Shown here: piece after piece, positions 7,858 to 17,100 of the stretch
Layout: each line of letters begins with the position of its first letter
Numbering within the stretch: position 1 is the first letter of the stretch
DNA from: Actinomycetota bacterium
GTDB taxonomy: Bacteria > Actinomycetota > Thermoleophilia > Gaiellales > Gaiellaceae
DNA: 23,387 bases
Assembly: GCA_013811645.1 (NCBI GenBank)
Contig: JACCUU010000091.1
Coordinates: 1-23,387 of the forward strand
Direction: 5' to 3'
The notes under the pieces: generated by a model
Told to the model about the DNA's origin: nothing
Seen by the model: only the letters and a program-made list of their open reading frames with translations
Database searches by the model: none
Position numbers and translations under genes: made by a program

Positions 7858-9191
7858 GCGACGACCCGTCCCGCGCCACCCCGTCGCGGGTCCCCGGCCG
7901 CTGCGAGGGTACCGCTCGGATCCAGCTCGACGGCCTGCACCCCACCGAAGTAGAGGTTGCGACCCGCCCAGCGCACGACGTTCCAGCTCTCCTCGAGAGC
8001 CGCGGTCGACTCGTCGGATCGGCCGCCCTCGACGTGCAACGTGTCCCCGTCGACGTGCAGGCGCGGAGCAGCGATCGCGTCGCCGACTCGAGCCGACCGA
8101 CCGACGACCTGCCAGGCGACTTGAGCGATCGCCCCGGCAAGTCGCACCGAACCGGCGCTGCCGAGGACGAGCCGAGCGCGGCCGTCTCGCAGAACGAGCG
8201 TCGGTGTCAGCATGCTCGGCAGCCGCGTCCCTGCGGGACGGAGGTCGTGGCCGATCACGTCCAGCTCGCCGAGCATGTTGTTCATCTGCGCGCCGCCGCG
8301 GAAGACACCCGAGCCGGACCCGAGGGTCGAGGAGAGAGCTGCCGCCTTCCCTGACTCGTCGACGACGGAGATGTGCGTGGTGCCCGTGAGCTTGCCGCTG
8401 GCGGAAGCGCGATAGGCGTCTCGAAGCGCATCCGCGACGTCTCCGGCCGACGGCTCCGTAATCGCCCCGAGCTGTCCGAGGATCGCGACGACGATCGCGC
8501 CGCCGCGTGACGGTGGCGGCGCGGTGAAGACCGGGTGGCCGAGCAGCGTGGTCTTGAGCGGCACGCGGTCGATGACCTGGTAGTCGGAGAGATCGTCCGC
8601 GTACTCCGGGAGAAGCTCGGCGACCGCAGCTGCCCGGACATCGCGGATCCGCTCGAGCGTCGCGCGGAGGTCGCCCGTCATGACCCGTGCGGGATCTCCG
8701 TAGACGCGACGGCCCTCTTCCTCGCGGAGGAGGATCGAGGAGAGGATTCCATGCAGGAACGCGCGCGGCTCGTCACACGTAACGCCCTGGGACGCGAGTG
8801 CGAGCGCGGGCTCCACGAGATCTGCCCAGTCGATCGTCGAGAAGCGCCGATGGGCTTCCTCGAGACCGGCGACAAGTCCCGGCACCGCGACCGATCCCAC
8901 ACCGACATGGAAGGCCTGGGTTCCCGCGTCCGCGAAGTCGATCAACACCTCGTCCATGACCCCCGGCTGGGCAGCCGGAACGGCGAAGAAGCAGTCGAGC
9001 AGCACGGCCTCTCCACCCGGCTCGTGGACGAGGAGGAACCCACCCCCCGCCGGTCCGGTCAGCGGGCCCTCGGTGACGAATGCGGTGAAGGCGGCCGCAA
9101 GCAGCGCGTCGACCGCATTGCCGCCGTCTCGAAGCACCTTCGCCCCCGCCTCGGCGGTCAGCGGATGGCCTGCTGCGATCGCGCCGCCCAT
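7854..9191 (-). CDS. Gamma-glutamyltransferase-like Ntn-hydrolase
   Basis: The 445-residue protein has the GGT fold. It begins directly with the family's first motif (AGHPLTAEAG, then GGNAVDA), so there is no signal peptide and the enzyme is probably cytoplasmic. It is shorter than typical GGT (about 530-580). The autocleavage site GTTHISVVD is present; the predicted nucleophile is the first Thr of TTH (residue 271). PSMLTPT and GSAGS correspond to the active-site SSMxPT and GSPGG motifs. However, the usual REtAP motif, whose Arg holds the gamma-glutamyl alpha-carboxylate, reads FFAVP here. The substrate may therefore not be a gamma-glutamyl compound. ATG 9191 is preferred over GTG 9197 because TAGATT lies 6 nt upstream of it, suggesting a leaderless transcript. 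It is coupled to the GNAT gene by a 4-nt overlap. Confidence 0.85.
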   Translation of the reverse strand: MGGAIAAGHPLTAEAGAKVLRDGGNAVDALLAAAFTAFVTEGPLTGPAGGGFLLVHEPGGEAVLLDCFFAVPAAQPGVMDEVLIDFADAGTQAFHVGVGSVAVPGLVAGLEEAHRRFSTIDWADLVEPALALASQGVTCDEPRAFLHGILSSILLREEEGRRVYGDPARVMTGDLRATLERIRDVRAAAVAELLPEYADDLSDYQVIDRVPLKTTLLGHPVFTAPPPSRGGAIVVAILGQLGAITEPSAGDVADALRDAYRASASGKLTGTTHISVVDESGKAAALSSTLGSGSGVFRGGAQMNNMLGELDVIGHDLRPAGTRLPSMLTPTLVLRDGRARLVLGSAGSVRLAGAIAQVAWQVVGRSARVGDAIAAPRLHVDGDTLHVEGGRSDESTAALEESWNVVRWAGRNLYFGGVQAVELDPSGTLAAAGDPRRGGAGRVVA

Positions 9192-9197
9192 CTTCAC

Positions 9198-9203
9198 AAT
9201 CTA
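9198..9203 (-). promoter_or_regulatory. Probable -10 element for the GGT-like gene
   Basis: TAGATT on the minus strand matches the TAnnnT -10 core and ends 6 nt before ATG 9191. No Shine-Dalgarno sequence is present. A transcript starting at or next to the ATG would be leaderless. Confidence 0.4.
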
Positions 9204-9220
9204 TTTGGCGCTCGTCCTGA

Positions 9221-9236
9221 ATCCGCGCGAGCGGAT
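9221..9236 (-). terminator. Hairpin just downstream of ftsZ
   Basis: ATCCGC-GCGA-GCGGAT is a perfect 6-bp stem with a 4-nt loop, lying 7 nt beyond the ftsZ stop codon and before the GGT-like gene. It has no T run, so termination is only suggested. It would separate the parA-ftsZ unit from the GGT-GNAT unit. Confidence 0.35.
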
Positions 9237-9243
9237 GCGGCAC

Positions 9244-10653
9244 CTAGGAGCTCAGGAACGCGGGGAGCTCGTCGTCGGAGCCCCGCGAGGAGGCGCCCTC
9301 GAAGGTCGGACGCGTCAGGCGGCGACGGCTCCCGCCCAGGCCGGTGGCGACGACGGTCACCCAAACCTGTCCGGTGAGGCGCGGGTCGACGTTTGCTCCG
9401 AAGATGATGTTCGTCTCGTCGGTCGCGGTAGCGCGCACGACCTCGGCCGCCTCGTTGACCTCGACGAGCGAGAGATCGTCACCGCCGGCGATCGAAAGCA
9501 GGATCCCGCGGGCGCTCACGATCTCGCCGTCGATCAGCGGCGAGCCGAGCGCACGTTCGGCGGCCTCTTGCGCACGGTTCGGCCCGGTCGCGTAGCCGAT
9601 GCCCATTAGCGCGGAGCCGGCGTCCTGCATCACGGTGCGCACGTCGGCGAAGTCGAGGTTGATCAGGCCCGGCGTCGTGATCAGGTCACAGATGCCCTGG
9701 ACGCCCTGGCGGAGGACGTCGTCGGCGATCCTGAACGCGTCGATCATCGACGTGGAGCGGTCGAGTACGTCGAGGAGCCGGTCGTTCGGGATCACGATGA
9801 CGGTGTCGCACGCGGCTCGCAGCTCCTCGACGCCGCGATCCGCCGCCGTTCGGCGGCGCGTGCCTTCGAAGCGGAACGGCGTGGTGACGATCCCGACCGT
9901 GAGGGCGCCGATCTCGCGTGCGATGCGCGCGACCACCGGGGCGGCTCCTGTTCCGGTGCCGCCGCCCTCGCCTGCGGTGACGAAGACCATGTCCGAGCCG
10001 CGCAGCGTCGCACGCAGCTGGTCGGCCGCATCTTCGGCCGCGGCGCGACCCACCGTCGGGTCAGCGCCCGAGCCGAGGCCGTGGGTCACGCCTTCTCCGA
10101 TGTGGATCTTGGTGGGGGCATCCGAGACCGCGAGTGCCTGCATGTCGGTGTTCACGGCGATGAAGTCGACCTGGGCAATCCCGGCATCGATCATGCGATG
10201 GAGCGCGTTCAGGCCGGCGCCGCCAACGCCGACGACCCGGATCGCGGCGAGATACGCCGTTCCCTTGGGCGGGGGGACGCGGTGCAGTCGCGGCGCGGGC
10301 TCGAGGATCGTCTGGAAATAGCGCGCTGCCGCGCGGGAAGCCGTAGCCTCGGTCGCGGCGGTGGCGGGCTCCTGTAGAGCCTTCGGCGGCGTGCGTGGCT
10401 TCGTGGCCGCCGGCGGGGCGCTCTGCCGCGGCGCCGTCTGTTCCTCTTCCTCCTCGACTTCCCCGAAGTCGTGGACGTGCTCGACCGTCGCTTCGAGCGC
10501 GGCCCGTGCGCGAGGGCTCAGCTCATCCGTGTCCGCGGGCCGCTCGGGCTGCTCACCTTCGGCGGGCGCATCCTTGGCGCGCTGGGCGGCCTCGGTCTTG
10601 CGGAAGAGCTCGGCCAGCGGGCCCTCACGCATGCTCGCGCGCTTGCGCGCCAT
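9244..10653 (-). CDS. ftsZ: Cell division GTPase FtsZ with long N-terminal extension
   Basis: This tubulin-like GTPase would polymerise into the division ring. The core runs from about residue 137 ([14 protein letters not shown]) to 445. It has NTD (168-170), the GTP-binding loop [11 protein letters not shown] (226-236, the Glu form used by actinobacterial FtsZ), and the catalytic T7 loop NLDFADV (332-338). The C-terminus [11 protein letters not shown] resembles the conserved peptide that binds FtsA, SepF or ZipA, but lacks the usual terminal basic residues. The odd part is the first 130 residues, rich in Ala, Pro and Glu with an acidic run (EVEEEEEQ); ordinary FtsZ has only a short N-terminal tail. 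ATG 10653 is preceded by AAGGAGG with a 6-nt spacer, so the extension is real by start choice. The gene overlaps parA by 29 nt. Confidence 0.93.
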   Translation of the reverse strand: MARKRASMREGPLAELFRKTEAAQRAKDAPAEGEQPERPADTDELSPRARAALEATVEHVHDFGEVEEEEEQTAPRQSAPPAATKPRTPPKALQEPATAATEATASRAAARYFQTILEPAPRLHRVPPPKGTAYLAAIRVVGVGGAGLNALHRMIDAGIAQVDFIAVNTDMQALAVSDAPTKIHIGEGVTHGLGSGADPTVGRAAAEDAADQLRATLRGSDMVFVTAGEGGGTGTGAAPVVARIAREIGALTVGIVTTPFRFEGTRRRTAADRGVEELRAACDTVIVIPNDRLLDVLDRSTSMIDAFRIADDVLRQGVQGICDLITTPGLINLDFADVRTVMQDAGSALMGIGYATGPNRAQEAAERALGSPLIDGEIVSARGILLSIAGGDDLSLVEVNEAAEVVRATATDETNIIFGANVDPRLTGQVWVTVVATGLGGSRRRLTRPTFEGASSRGSDDELPAFLSS

Positions 10654-11548
10654 CGAGCACCTCCTTCGCGAGATCGCGGTACGCCTGAGCCGCTGGGCCA
10701 GTGGGGTCGTAGCGCAGCACGGAGCTCCCCTTCACCGGCGCCTCCGCGTAGCGCACGGTCTTGCGGATCCGCGTCTCGAACAGGAGATCGCCGAAGTTTT
10801 CCTGCAGGATCTCGATGGCCTCGCGCGCGTGCAATGTCCGCCCGTCGTACATCGTGGGGACGATGCCCTGCACGCGAACCGCGGGATTCAAGTTCTCACG
10901 CACCATGGCGAGCGTGTTCTCGAGTTGCACGAGGCCGCGCAGCGAGAGGTACTCGCACTGCACCGGCACGATCACTCCGTCGGCCGCGACGAACGCGTTG
11001 ATCGTCAGCAGGCCGAGCGACGGAGGCGTGTCGAGAAGCACGTAGTCGTACTTGTCGCGAACCTCGACGAGTGCCTTCTCGAGCGCCCGCTCGCGCCCGA
11101 TCAGGGCAGAGAGCGCGAGCTCCGCGCCGGCCAGGTCGATGGAGGCAACGGCAATGTCGACCTCGACGGTGTGGATGACGTCGGAGATAGGGACCCGGTG
11201 CACGAGGACGTCGAACATCGATCGCTCGATCACGTCGGGGTTCATTCCCTGGCTCATGGTCAGGTTGCCCTGCGGGTCGAGATCGATGATGAGGACGCGC
11301 TTGCCGGCTTCCTTGAGCGCGACGCCGAGGTTCAGCGTCGTCGTCGTCTTGGCGACGCCGCCCTTCTGGTTCGCGAAGGCGATCACCCTTGCCAGCGGGT
11401 GCTCCTCGGGATCGTCGGTGAGCTCGGAGGACGGAACCGCGTGGAGCCGCGGCACCGCCGTCGACTCGACTGCGGTATCCGTCTCGCCGGCAGGCTCGAC
11501 AGGCTCGGGCGGCGGCTGGGACCGCGGCAGGATTCGTGAGAGTCCCAT
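10625..11548 (-). CDS. parA: ParA/Soj-family ATPase
   Basis: This 307-residue P-loop ATPase belongs to the ParA/MinD superfamily, which positions chromosomes, plasmids or protein assemblies. The deviant Walker A motif KGGVAKTTT (62-70) has the signature Lys at 62. [10 protein letters not shown] (residues 86-95) and [10 protein letters not shown] (Walker B) are also intact. About 50 N-terminal residues, rich in Pro and Glu, precede the ATPase domain and are probably disordered. No parB or parS-like gene lies next to it; instead it overlaps ftsZ by 29 nt, so it may position the division machinery rather than, or as well as, DNA. ATG 11548 is preceded by GGTGAGG with a 5-nt spacer. Confidence 0.92.
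   Translation of the reverse strand: MGLSRILPRSQPPPEPVEPAGETDTAVESTAVPRLHAVPSSELTDDPEEHPLARVIAFANQKGGVAKTTTTLNLGVALKEAGKRVLIIDLDPQGNLTMSQGMNPDVIERSMFDVLVHRVPISDVIHTVEVDIAVASIDLAGAELALSALIGRERALEKALVEVRDKYDYVLLDTPPSLGLLTINAFVAADGVIVPVQCEYLSLRGLVQLENTLAMVRENLNPAVRVQGIVPTMYDGRTLHAREAIEILQENFGDLLFETRIRKTVRYAEAPVKGSSVLRYDPTGPAAQAYRDLAKEVLDGAQAREHA
10660..10666 (-). promoter_or_regulatory. Strong ribosome binding site of ftsZ
   Basis: AAGGAGG lies 6 nt before ATG 10653, inside the 3' end of parA. It fixes the ftsZ start upstream of the long N-terminal extension and indicates that ftsZ is translated from the parA message. Confidence 0.85.
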
Positions 11549-11620
11549 GACCGCCTCACCTTCCCGTCTCCGGCTGAAACTCCTTCAATGCCGTTCACGG
11601 TAGCCACACGGGCTCCGACT

Positions 11621-12568
11621 TCAGTCTTCCCCGTCCCAGTAGTCGAGCGACTCGCCGAGGCGCGCGATCACGCCGAGGCCTGTGAAGTACACCTTCCCCG
11701 AGCGCGGGTAGTAGCAGATGTCGTTCGGATCCCTCGTGCCGTACATGAGCACGGACATCCCGTGCTCGCCCGCGCGAAAGGTGTGGCCGACGCCGGTGCC
11801 GGCCGGTCTGGCGACGACCGATCCGGCGCGAACCGGCTGCTCGACGATTCCATCCTCCTCCCACAGGAGCAGATCGCCGTCCCCGTCGAGCACGACGAAG
11901 ATCTCCTCCTCGGCCGAGTGGCAGTGCGGGGGAGCGTTCAGCTTGCCCGGGAGCACTTCGGCCAGCCGCAGGCCCGTCCAGGACGAGCCAGCCGCCCGGC
12001 CGAGGTTCCGCACGCGGCGACCGACCGTGGCGCCGTCCCGCTCGACGGATTCGACGTCTGCGACGTTGACGATCGTCGACGGCCGTGGCGCCGTCTCGCC
12101 GATGGCTGCCGGGCCTGCCGCGGCCTCCCGTGCCCAGGGGTGGTCTTCCTCGGCGCCGACGGGCGCCCAGGTCTCGCCCAGCCATGCGACTCCGGCGCGC
12201 GGCAGCCAGGTCACGCCGGCGGAATACGTTCGCTGACCGAAAGCCAGCACGTCGATGCCGTCATCGCCAGCGCGCAGCGTGTGGGCGTTCGCGAGCGCGA
12301 GATGGACGAGGCAGTCGCCCGCGCCGACGTCGTAGGCGAGCGTGTCTTCGCCCTCCCACTGGACGGAGACGCCCGATCCCGCCAGCACGTAGAAGATCTC
12401 CTCCTCGGCCCCCTCGAGATGAAGCGGAGTCGACCACATCCCCGGGTCGACCCGGATCCGCTTGACCCCGATCGTCTGCGAATCGCGGCCCGTCAGGCTC
12501 TGCCACGTCCCCGCAATGTGGCCTCGCTCCCGGCGCCAGCTCTTGACATCGTCCCAGTGCGAGATCAC
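11621..12568 (-). CDS. Two-domain cupin protein (bicupin)
   Basis: This 315-residue protein has two cupin beta-barrels. The C-terminal one has a full metal site (PPHCHSAEEEIFVVLDGDG at about 213-231 with H215, H217 and an adjacent Glu, and a later His at 262). The N-terminal one has HLEGAEEEIFYVLAGSG (from H50), in which the second His of HxH is replaced by Glu, so its metal site may be altered. Bicupins include oxalate decarboxylases, dioxygenases and sugar-binding proteins, and the reaction cannot be assigned. GTG 12568 overlaps the stop of the upstream small gene in GTGA, so the two are translationally coupled. No signal peptide is present, so the protein is likely cytoplasmic. Confidence 0.85.
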   Translation of the reverse strand: MISHWDDVKSWRRERGHIAGTWQSLTGRDSQTIGVKRIRVDPGMWSTPLHLEGAEEEIFYVLAGSGVSVQWEGEDTLAYDVGAGDCLVHLALANAHTLRAGDDGIDVLAFGQRTYSAGVTWLPRAGVAWLGETWAPVGAEEDHPWAREAAAGPAAIGETAPRPSTIVNVADVESVERDGATVGRRVRNLGRAAGSSWTGLRLAEVLPGKLNAPPHCHSAEEEIFVVLDGDGDLLLWEEDGIVEQPVRAGSVVARPAGTGVGHTFRAGEHGMSVLMYGTRDPNDICYYPRSGKVYFTGLGVIARLGESLDYWDGED

Positions 12569-12795
12569 ACGGCGATCATGTCATGCGAAAGGGCCTTCGG
12601 AGTCGCCCCGGCCAACGCTGACCGCAGACCGTCGACGGCATCCCCTCCAGCATCACCTCCCTCCGTGCTCGCCCAGGCTTCCGCCTCTCCGAGCAGTGCT
12701 CGCAGCTCGGGCAGAAGCGCCGCACGCCCGGCGCCGGACCGGTCGAGCGCCTCGATTCGCTCCAGCCGCTCCAGCACCGCTCGTGCCTCGTCCAT
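12565..12795 (-). CDS. Small hypothetical protein coupled to the bicupin
   Basis: This 76-residue protein begins at ATG 12795; GTG 12804 in the same frame would add three residues. It is Ala- and Leu-rich and mostly helical, with leucine-heptad spacing (AVLERLERIEALD, LLPELRALLGEAEAW) and no membrane segment. I do not recognise a family. Its stop overlaps the bicupin start by 4 nt, which argues that it is a real, translated gene and that the two proteins are made together. It may form a small helical partner or dimer; that is inference. Confidence 0.6.
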   Translation of the reverse strand: MDEARAVLERLERIEALDRSGAGRAALLPELRALLGEAEAWASTEGGDAGGDAVDGLRSALAGATPKALSHDMIAV

Positions 12796-12863
12796 GGAGC
12801 CCACGCTAGCCCGCTTCGCGTCACGGGTGGGAAACGACTCTGTGCCGACTTCGTGCCGAAGTG

Positions 12864-12881
12864 CGCCCTCGAACGAGGGCG
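12864..12881 (-). terminator. Hairpin downstream of the 407-residue gene
   Basis: CGCCCTCG directly opposes CGAGGGCG with two unpaired A residues between them (8-bp arms), 3 nt beyond the stop of the gene at 12885. It probably ends or weakens transcription before the small ORF and bicupin pair. There is no T run. Confidence 0.4.
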
Positions 12882-12884
12882 GCT

Positions 12885-14108
12885 TCAGACGGCCTCGGCC
12901 CAGGCCGTCTGTCGCCGTGAAAGTCCCAGGAGCTCGCGGTCGAGCTCGTGCACGAGCTCGCTTCGATCGGGTGCGCGCAGCGTCGCCACCAGCGCCCGTC
13001 TGGCCGCATCGACGCAGGCCGTGCTTCCGCCGTCCCCTCCGGCAAGCGCGACGAGATGACCATGCAGCTCCTCGCGGGCAGTGCTGTCGGCCTCCAGAAG
13101 CACCGCCGCACGCAGCGGCCAGGTTTCACCGAGGAGCGCGCCGAGCGCGGCGCGAAGCTGCTCGGCCCGGAACGGCTCGTTCTGGAACAGGGAAAGCTCC
13201 CAGCGGTCGAGCGCCTCGGCCAGCTCCGGGTCACCGTCGGCTTTGCCGAGCGCGGCAAGCACGTCCATGGCGATCGGAGCCCGGAATGCGTCCAGGCGGG
13301 ACGGCTCCCCCGGTGGCTGTGTCGCGGCGATCGGGAGCACCGGGCGGACGCCGAACGGCCGGCCGTCGAGGGTTTCGAAAAGAACCGGCCCCGCGGCCAG
13401 CGCCGCTGCCGTCGTCAACCGGATCGCGCTCACCGCATCAGCGATCTCGGCGGGCGAGTCGGGGGGATCGGCGCCTGAATCGAGATCGACGAAGAGCTCG
13501 AGCACGCAGCAGCGGTCGGGCTCGCGACCGAACCCCGGTGGCAGCAACCCCCGCGACTCGGGCCAGTGGGTCGAAAGCTCTCCCGACGCGAAATGGCGGA
13601 TCGAGAGGCCGGGCGCGAGGTCGACCGGCCCTGCAACCGACAGTCCGATGAGCGGCACGAGCGCGCGGAACTGCCGCCGCTCCCCGAAGAGCGTCGACTC
13701 GAGGATCCCATACGCGTGCTCGAAGGCCTCGTCGTCCCAGTCGAACCCGCCGCACGACTCCGCTGTCGAAGTGAGCAACCCGAGGAGCACCGTACGAAAG
13801 AGCGCGTCGTCCTCGCTCGCCTTAGTGCCGGCATGGGCGCGGGCGAAGATCGCGGCTGCGGGCTCACGGTCGAGCTCGTCGAGGGCAAGGCGCGCGTCGT
13901 CACGCGAGCGGAGAAGTGATTCGCGGTCTTCGATGAACGATCGAACGAGCGGACGTAGCTCGTACAAGGCAGGGCCGTTTCGCTGAACATGCTCTTCGAA
14001 TGCAAACGGCAGCTCGGCGCCGTCTTCGAGCTCGCGGCCGAGGACGACGAACGCCCCGAGGACGAAGCCGCGCAACAGCGGATAGAGGTGGGGCGCGCGC
14101 ACGGGCAC
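12885..14108 (-). CDS. Hypothetical protein, 407 residues
   Basis: I do not recognise a family. The protein is soluble, with no signal peptide or clear membrane segment. Residues 1-110 look helical; 110-190 contain DWDDEAFEHAYGILESTLFGE and a loop-rich segment LIGLSVAGPVDLAPGLSIR of the kind seen in beta-rich regions. Residues 280-400 are again helical, with conserved-looking FRAEQLRAALGALLGETWPLRAAVLLE. It starts at GTG 14108 or GTG 14102; GGAAG lies 8 nt before the latter. It follows lhr by 46 bp on the same strand and may be co-transcribed with it, which hints at a link to nucleic acid repair or stress, but this is context only. Confidence 0.7.
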   Translation of the reverse strand: MPVRAPHLYPLLRGFVLGAFVVLGRELEDGAELPFAFEEHVQRNGPALYELRPLVRSFIEDRESLLRSRDDARLALDELDREPAAAIFARAHAGTKASEDDALFRTVLLGLLTSTAESCGGFDWDDEAFEHAYGILESTLFGERRQFRALVPLIGLSVAGPVDLAPGLSIRHFASGELSTHWPESRGLLPPGFGREPDRCCVLELFVDLDSGADPPDSPAEIADAVSAIRLTTAAALAAGPVLFETLDGRPFGVRPVLPIAATQPPGEPSRLDAFRAPIAMDVLAALGKADGDPELAEALDRWELSLFQNEPFRAEQLRAALGALLGETWPLRAAVLLEADSTAREELHGHLVALAGGDGGSTACVDAARRALVATLRAPDRSELVHELDRELLGLSRRQTAWAEAV

Positions 14109-14154
14109 GTCTTCCGGGTACGCGGCCGGGCCCGGCTCTCCTCTCTGGACAGAG

Positions 14155-17100
14155 CTACGGTCGCAGAACCGCGCGCCGAGGACCTGCGAGGAAGCCGGAC
14201 TCGACCAGCAAGCTCATCGCCTCCGTCTCGATGACCGGCACGCCGTCGAAGCGCTCGACCGCAAGGCGCTTCGCTCCTCCCGATCTGACGTGGGCGACGA
14301 GCGAGGCGAGCGCCGGACGCAACCACTCGGGATCCGGCTCCCGCAGCGGAACGAGCGAACGGCCACCCCGCTCCACGAACAGCACCGCCTCACCGTCGAC
14401 CAGGACTACCCAGGCACCGGCTACCCGCGCGGCGCGCGCACCGGCTCGGCGCGGCCAGGGTACAGCGGCTCCATATGGCTGAGCGGGATCAGCCGCCGCC
14501 AGGACAAGCGCATCCCGCTCCCTGACCTCGCGCGCTTCCGTCCGCAGCTCGCGCAAACGCTCGACGGCTCCGGGCAACGCGAACTGAGCGCCCCCAAGAC
14601 CTTCGACGAAGTACCCGCGCCGGCAGACTCCGAGCGTCTCGAGCGCCCGCAGCTCGCCGTACACGGCGCCGTACCCGCCCTTGACGCCCTCGCCCCGCAC
14701 GCCGTCACGCGTCACGATCCCCTGCCGTTCGAGCAGGAGCTCCGCCAGGGCTCGGCGGTCGGGCTGCTCCGGGAAGAGCGACGTCGCGAGCGACCACCTG
14801 CCCTGCGTGGGTGACGGCGCACTTGTGCGCGAGCGCAGGAAGCGACGCCTGTTCCGTTCTGGGCGAGGCGCGTCATAGCGGCGTGACGCGCGGAGCGGCG
14901 CCCACGAGTCGTTCGTCACCTCACCGGTCCAGACGAGATCCCAGAGCCCCGTCAGCGCGTCGGACGGCTCGAGCTCGGTCCTGGCCAGGAGATCCGCCCA
15001 GAAAAGAGCACCTGCGCCGAGCGCGGCACGGATCGAGCTGTGAACCGAGCCCTCCGGCGGCACTTCTCCAGCCGGCGATCCGAGTAGCGCAGCGTCCTCA
15101 CGAAAGTACACGGCGACGCGATCCAGCCCGGCACCGACCCAGATCACATCGCCTGACGCGCAGAGCGCGTCGAGATCGGCGGGCCGGTACGCAGGAACCC
15201 GCCGAGGCAACACGTCACTCTCCCAGAGCGAGACCGGCAGCGCGAGCCCTTGCAGCGGAACGAGAGCCTCACGCAGGGTCTGGCGACGCCCGATCCCGTG
15301 CCACGCGGGCAGGAAGCGTCCCAGCGCAGCCTGGTCGGCAGGCTCGACCTCGCGACGCAGGACGGCGAGCGTCGCCCGGCGAATGCGCCGCAGAACGTCC
15401 GGGTCACACCACTCGCGCTCGGTGCCGCCCGGCCGAAGCTCTCCGCGCACGAGCTTCTCGTCATGCTCGAGCCCCTCGAGCTCGCCCTCCGCCTTGTCGA
15501 GCTCGAGCCCGAATCGAGCCGCCGCCTCGGCGGTCGTGAAAGGCCCGTGGGTGCGGGCGTAGCGACGCAAGACAACGGACAGCGCGTCGGGCACCTGCTC
15601 GAGGAAGACGTTCGGGACGCCACCGGGCGGCACCGCACCGAACGCATCCCGGACGAGCCCCGCGTCCTCGACGGCGGCCAGCGGTTCCACCTCGCCGAGC
15701 CGAACCCGGATCGCCCGCCGCTCACGCAAGAGCGTCTCGGCGAAGCCACGGTCGTACTCCCCGTCGAGCAACGGCCCGGCCCGCCGCAGCAAGTCATGGA
15801 GCTCGTCGGCGTTTCGTGGCATGAGCCGTAGCGAGGCCTCGACCTGCTCGATGGCGCCGAGATCGAGAAGCTCGCGAAGCTCCTCGGCTCCCATCAGCTC
15901 GCGGAGAAGCCCGCGGTCGAGCGAGAGCGCCTGCGCCCGCCGCTCCTCGGGCGGCGTGTCGTCCTCGTACATATAAGTCGCCACGTAGTCGAAGAGGAGC
16001 GAGGACGCGAACGGGGACGCGGAAGCCGTCTCGACCTCGACGAGATCGAGCTCACGGGTCTGGATCCCTTTGAGAATCCCGCGCAGAGCGGGCAGGTCGA
16101 AGACGTCCTGCAGGCACTCGCGATATGTCTCGAGCACGATCGGGAACTGCGGGTAGCGTCGCGCGACCTGGAGCAGGCTCTGCGCCTTCAGCCGCTGCTG
16201 CCAGAGCGGCGTACGCTGGCCGGGACGGCGACGCGGGATGAGGAGCGCGCGCGAGGCGTTCTCCCGGAAGCGCGAACCGAAGAGCGCAGACTGCCCGAGC
16301 TCCGCGATCACGAGCTCCTCGACGTCCCCGGGGTCGAGCAGGAGATCGGCGAGCGGAGGTGGCACGTCGGCATCCGGGAAGTGCAGCGCGATGCCGTCGT
16401 CCGACCAGATCGACTGCGCGTCGACGCCGAGCGAGTCCCTGAGCCGCGCCGCGAGCGCCATCGCCCAGGGTGCGTGCACGCGACCGCCGAACGGGGTCAG
16501 CACGCACACGCGCCAGTCGCCGATCTCGTCACGGAAGCGCTCGACGACGATCGAGCGATCCGAGGGGACGACGCCCGTGGCGGCCTCCTGCTCGCGCAGA
16601 TATGTGACGAGATTCCGCGCCGCCCGCGTGTCCAGGTGGTACTCGCGAGTCAGCGCGGCCTGCGCCTCGTCGTCGGAGAGCGAGACCAGCTCGCGCGATG
16701 CGCGGCCGATCCTCTCACCGAGCTCCGCCGGCCGCCCCACCCCTTCGCCCTTCCAGAACGGCGCCACTCCCGGAACTCCCGGTGCCGGGGAGACGAGAAC
16801 GCGATCCCGCGTGATGTCCTCGATCCGCCACGTCGAGGCCCCGAGGACGAATGTCTGGCCCTCGCGCGCCTCGTACACCATCTCCTCGTCGAGCTCGCCG
16901 ACCCGCCCGCCGTCGCCGACGAGGTAGACGCCGAAGAGCCCTCGGTCGGGGATCGTGCCGGCATTGGTCACCGCGAGCCGCCGGGCTCCGGTGCGCCCAC
17001 GCACGATCCCTGCGGTTCGATCCCAGACGATCCGTGGCCGGAGCTCGGCGAACTCGTCGGACGGATACCGGCCCGCGAGCATGTCGAGCACGTTCTCGAG

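Noticed and set aside
9964..9975. Glu in place of Met in the FtsZ loop GEGGGTGTG as a loss-of-function mark
   Set aside because: Actinobacterial FtsZ proteins normally carry Glu here, so it is a lineage trait.
12805..12830. GCTAGC...CCGCTTCGCGTC as a fourth palindromic repeat copy
   Set aside because: Only short pieces match; there is no linker and no intact stems.
11588..13651. Plus-strand frame of 687 codons across the bicupin and 407-residue genes
   Set aside because: It crosses several well-supported minus-strand genes and has low-complexity Arg/Ser/Pro composition.
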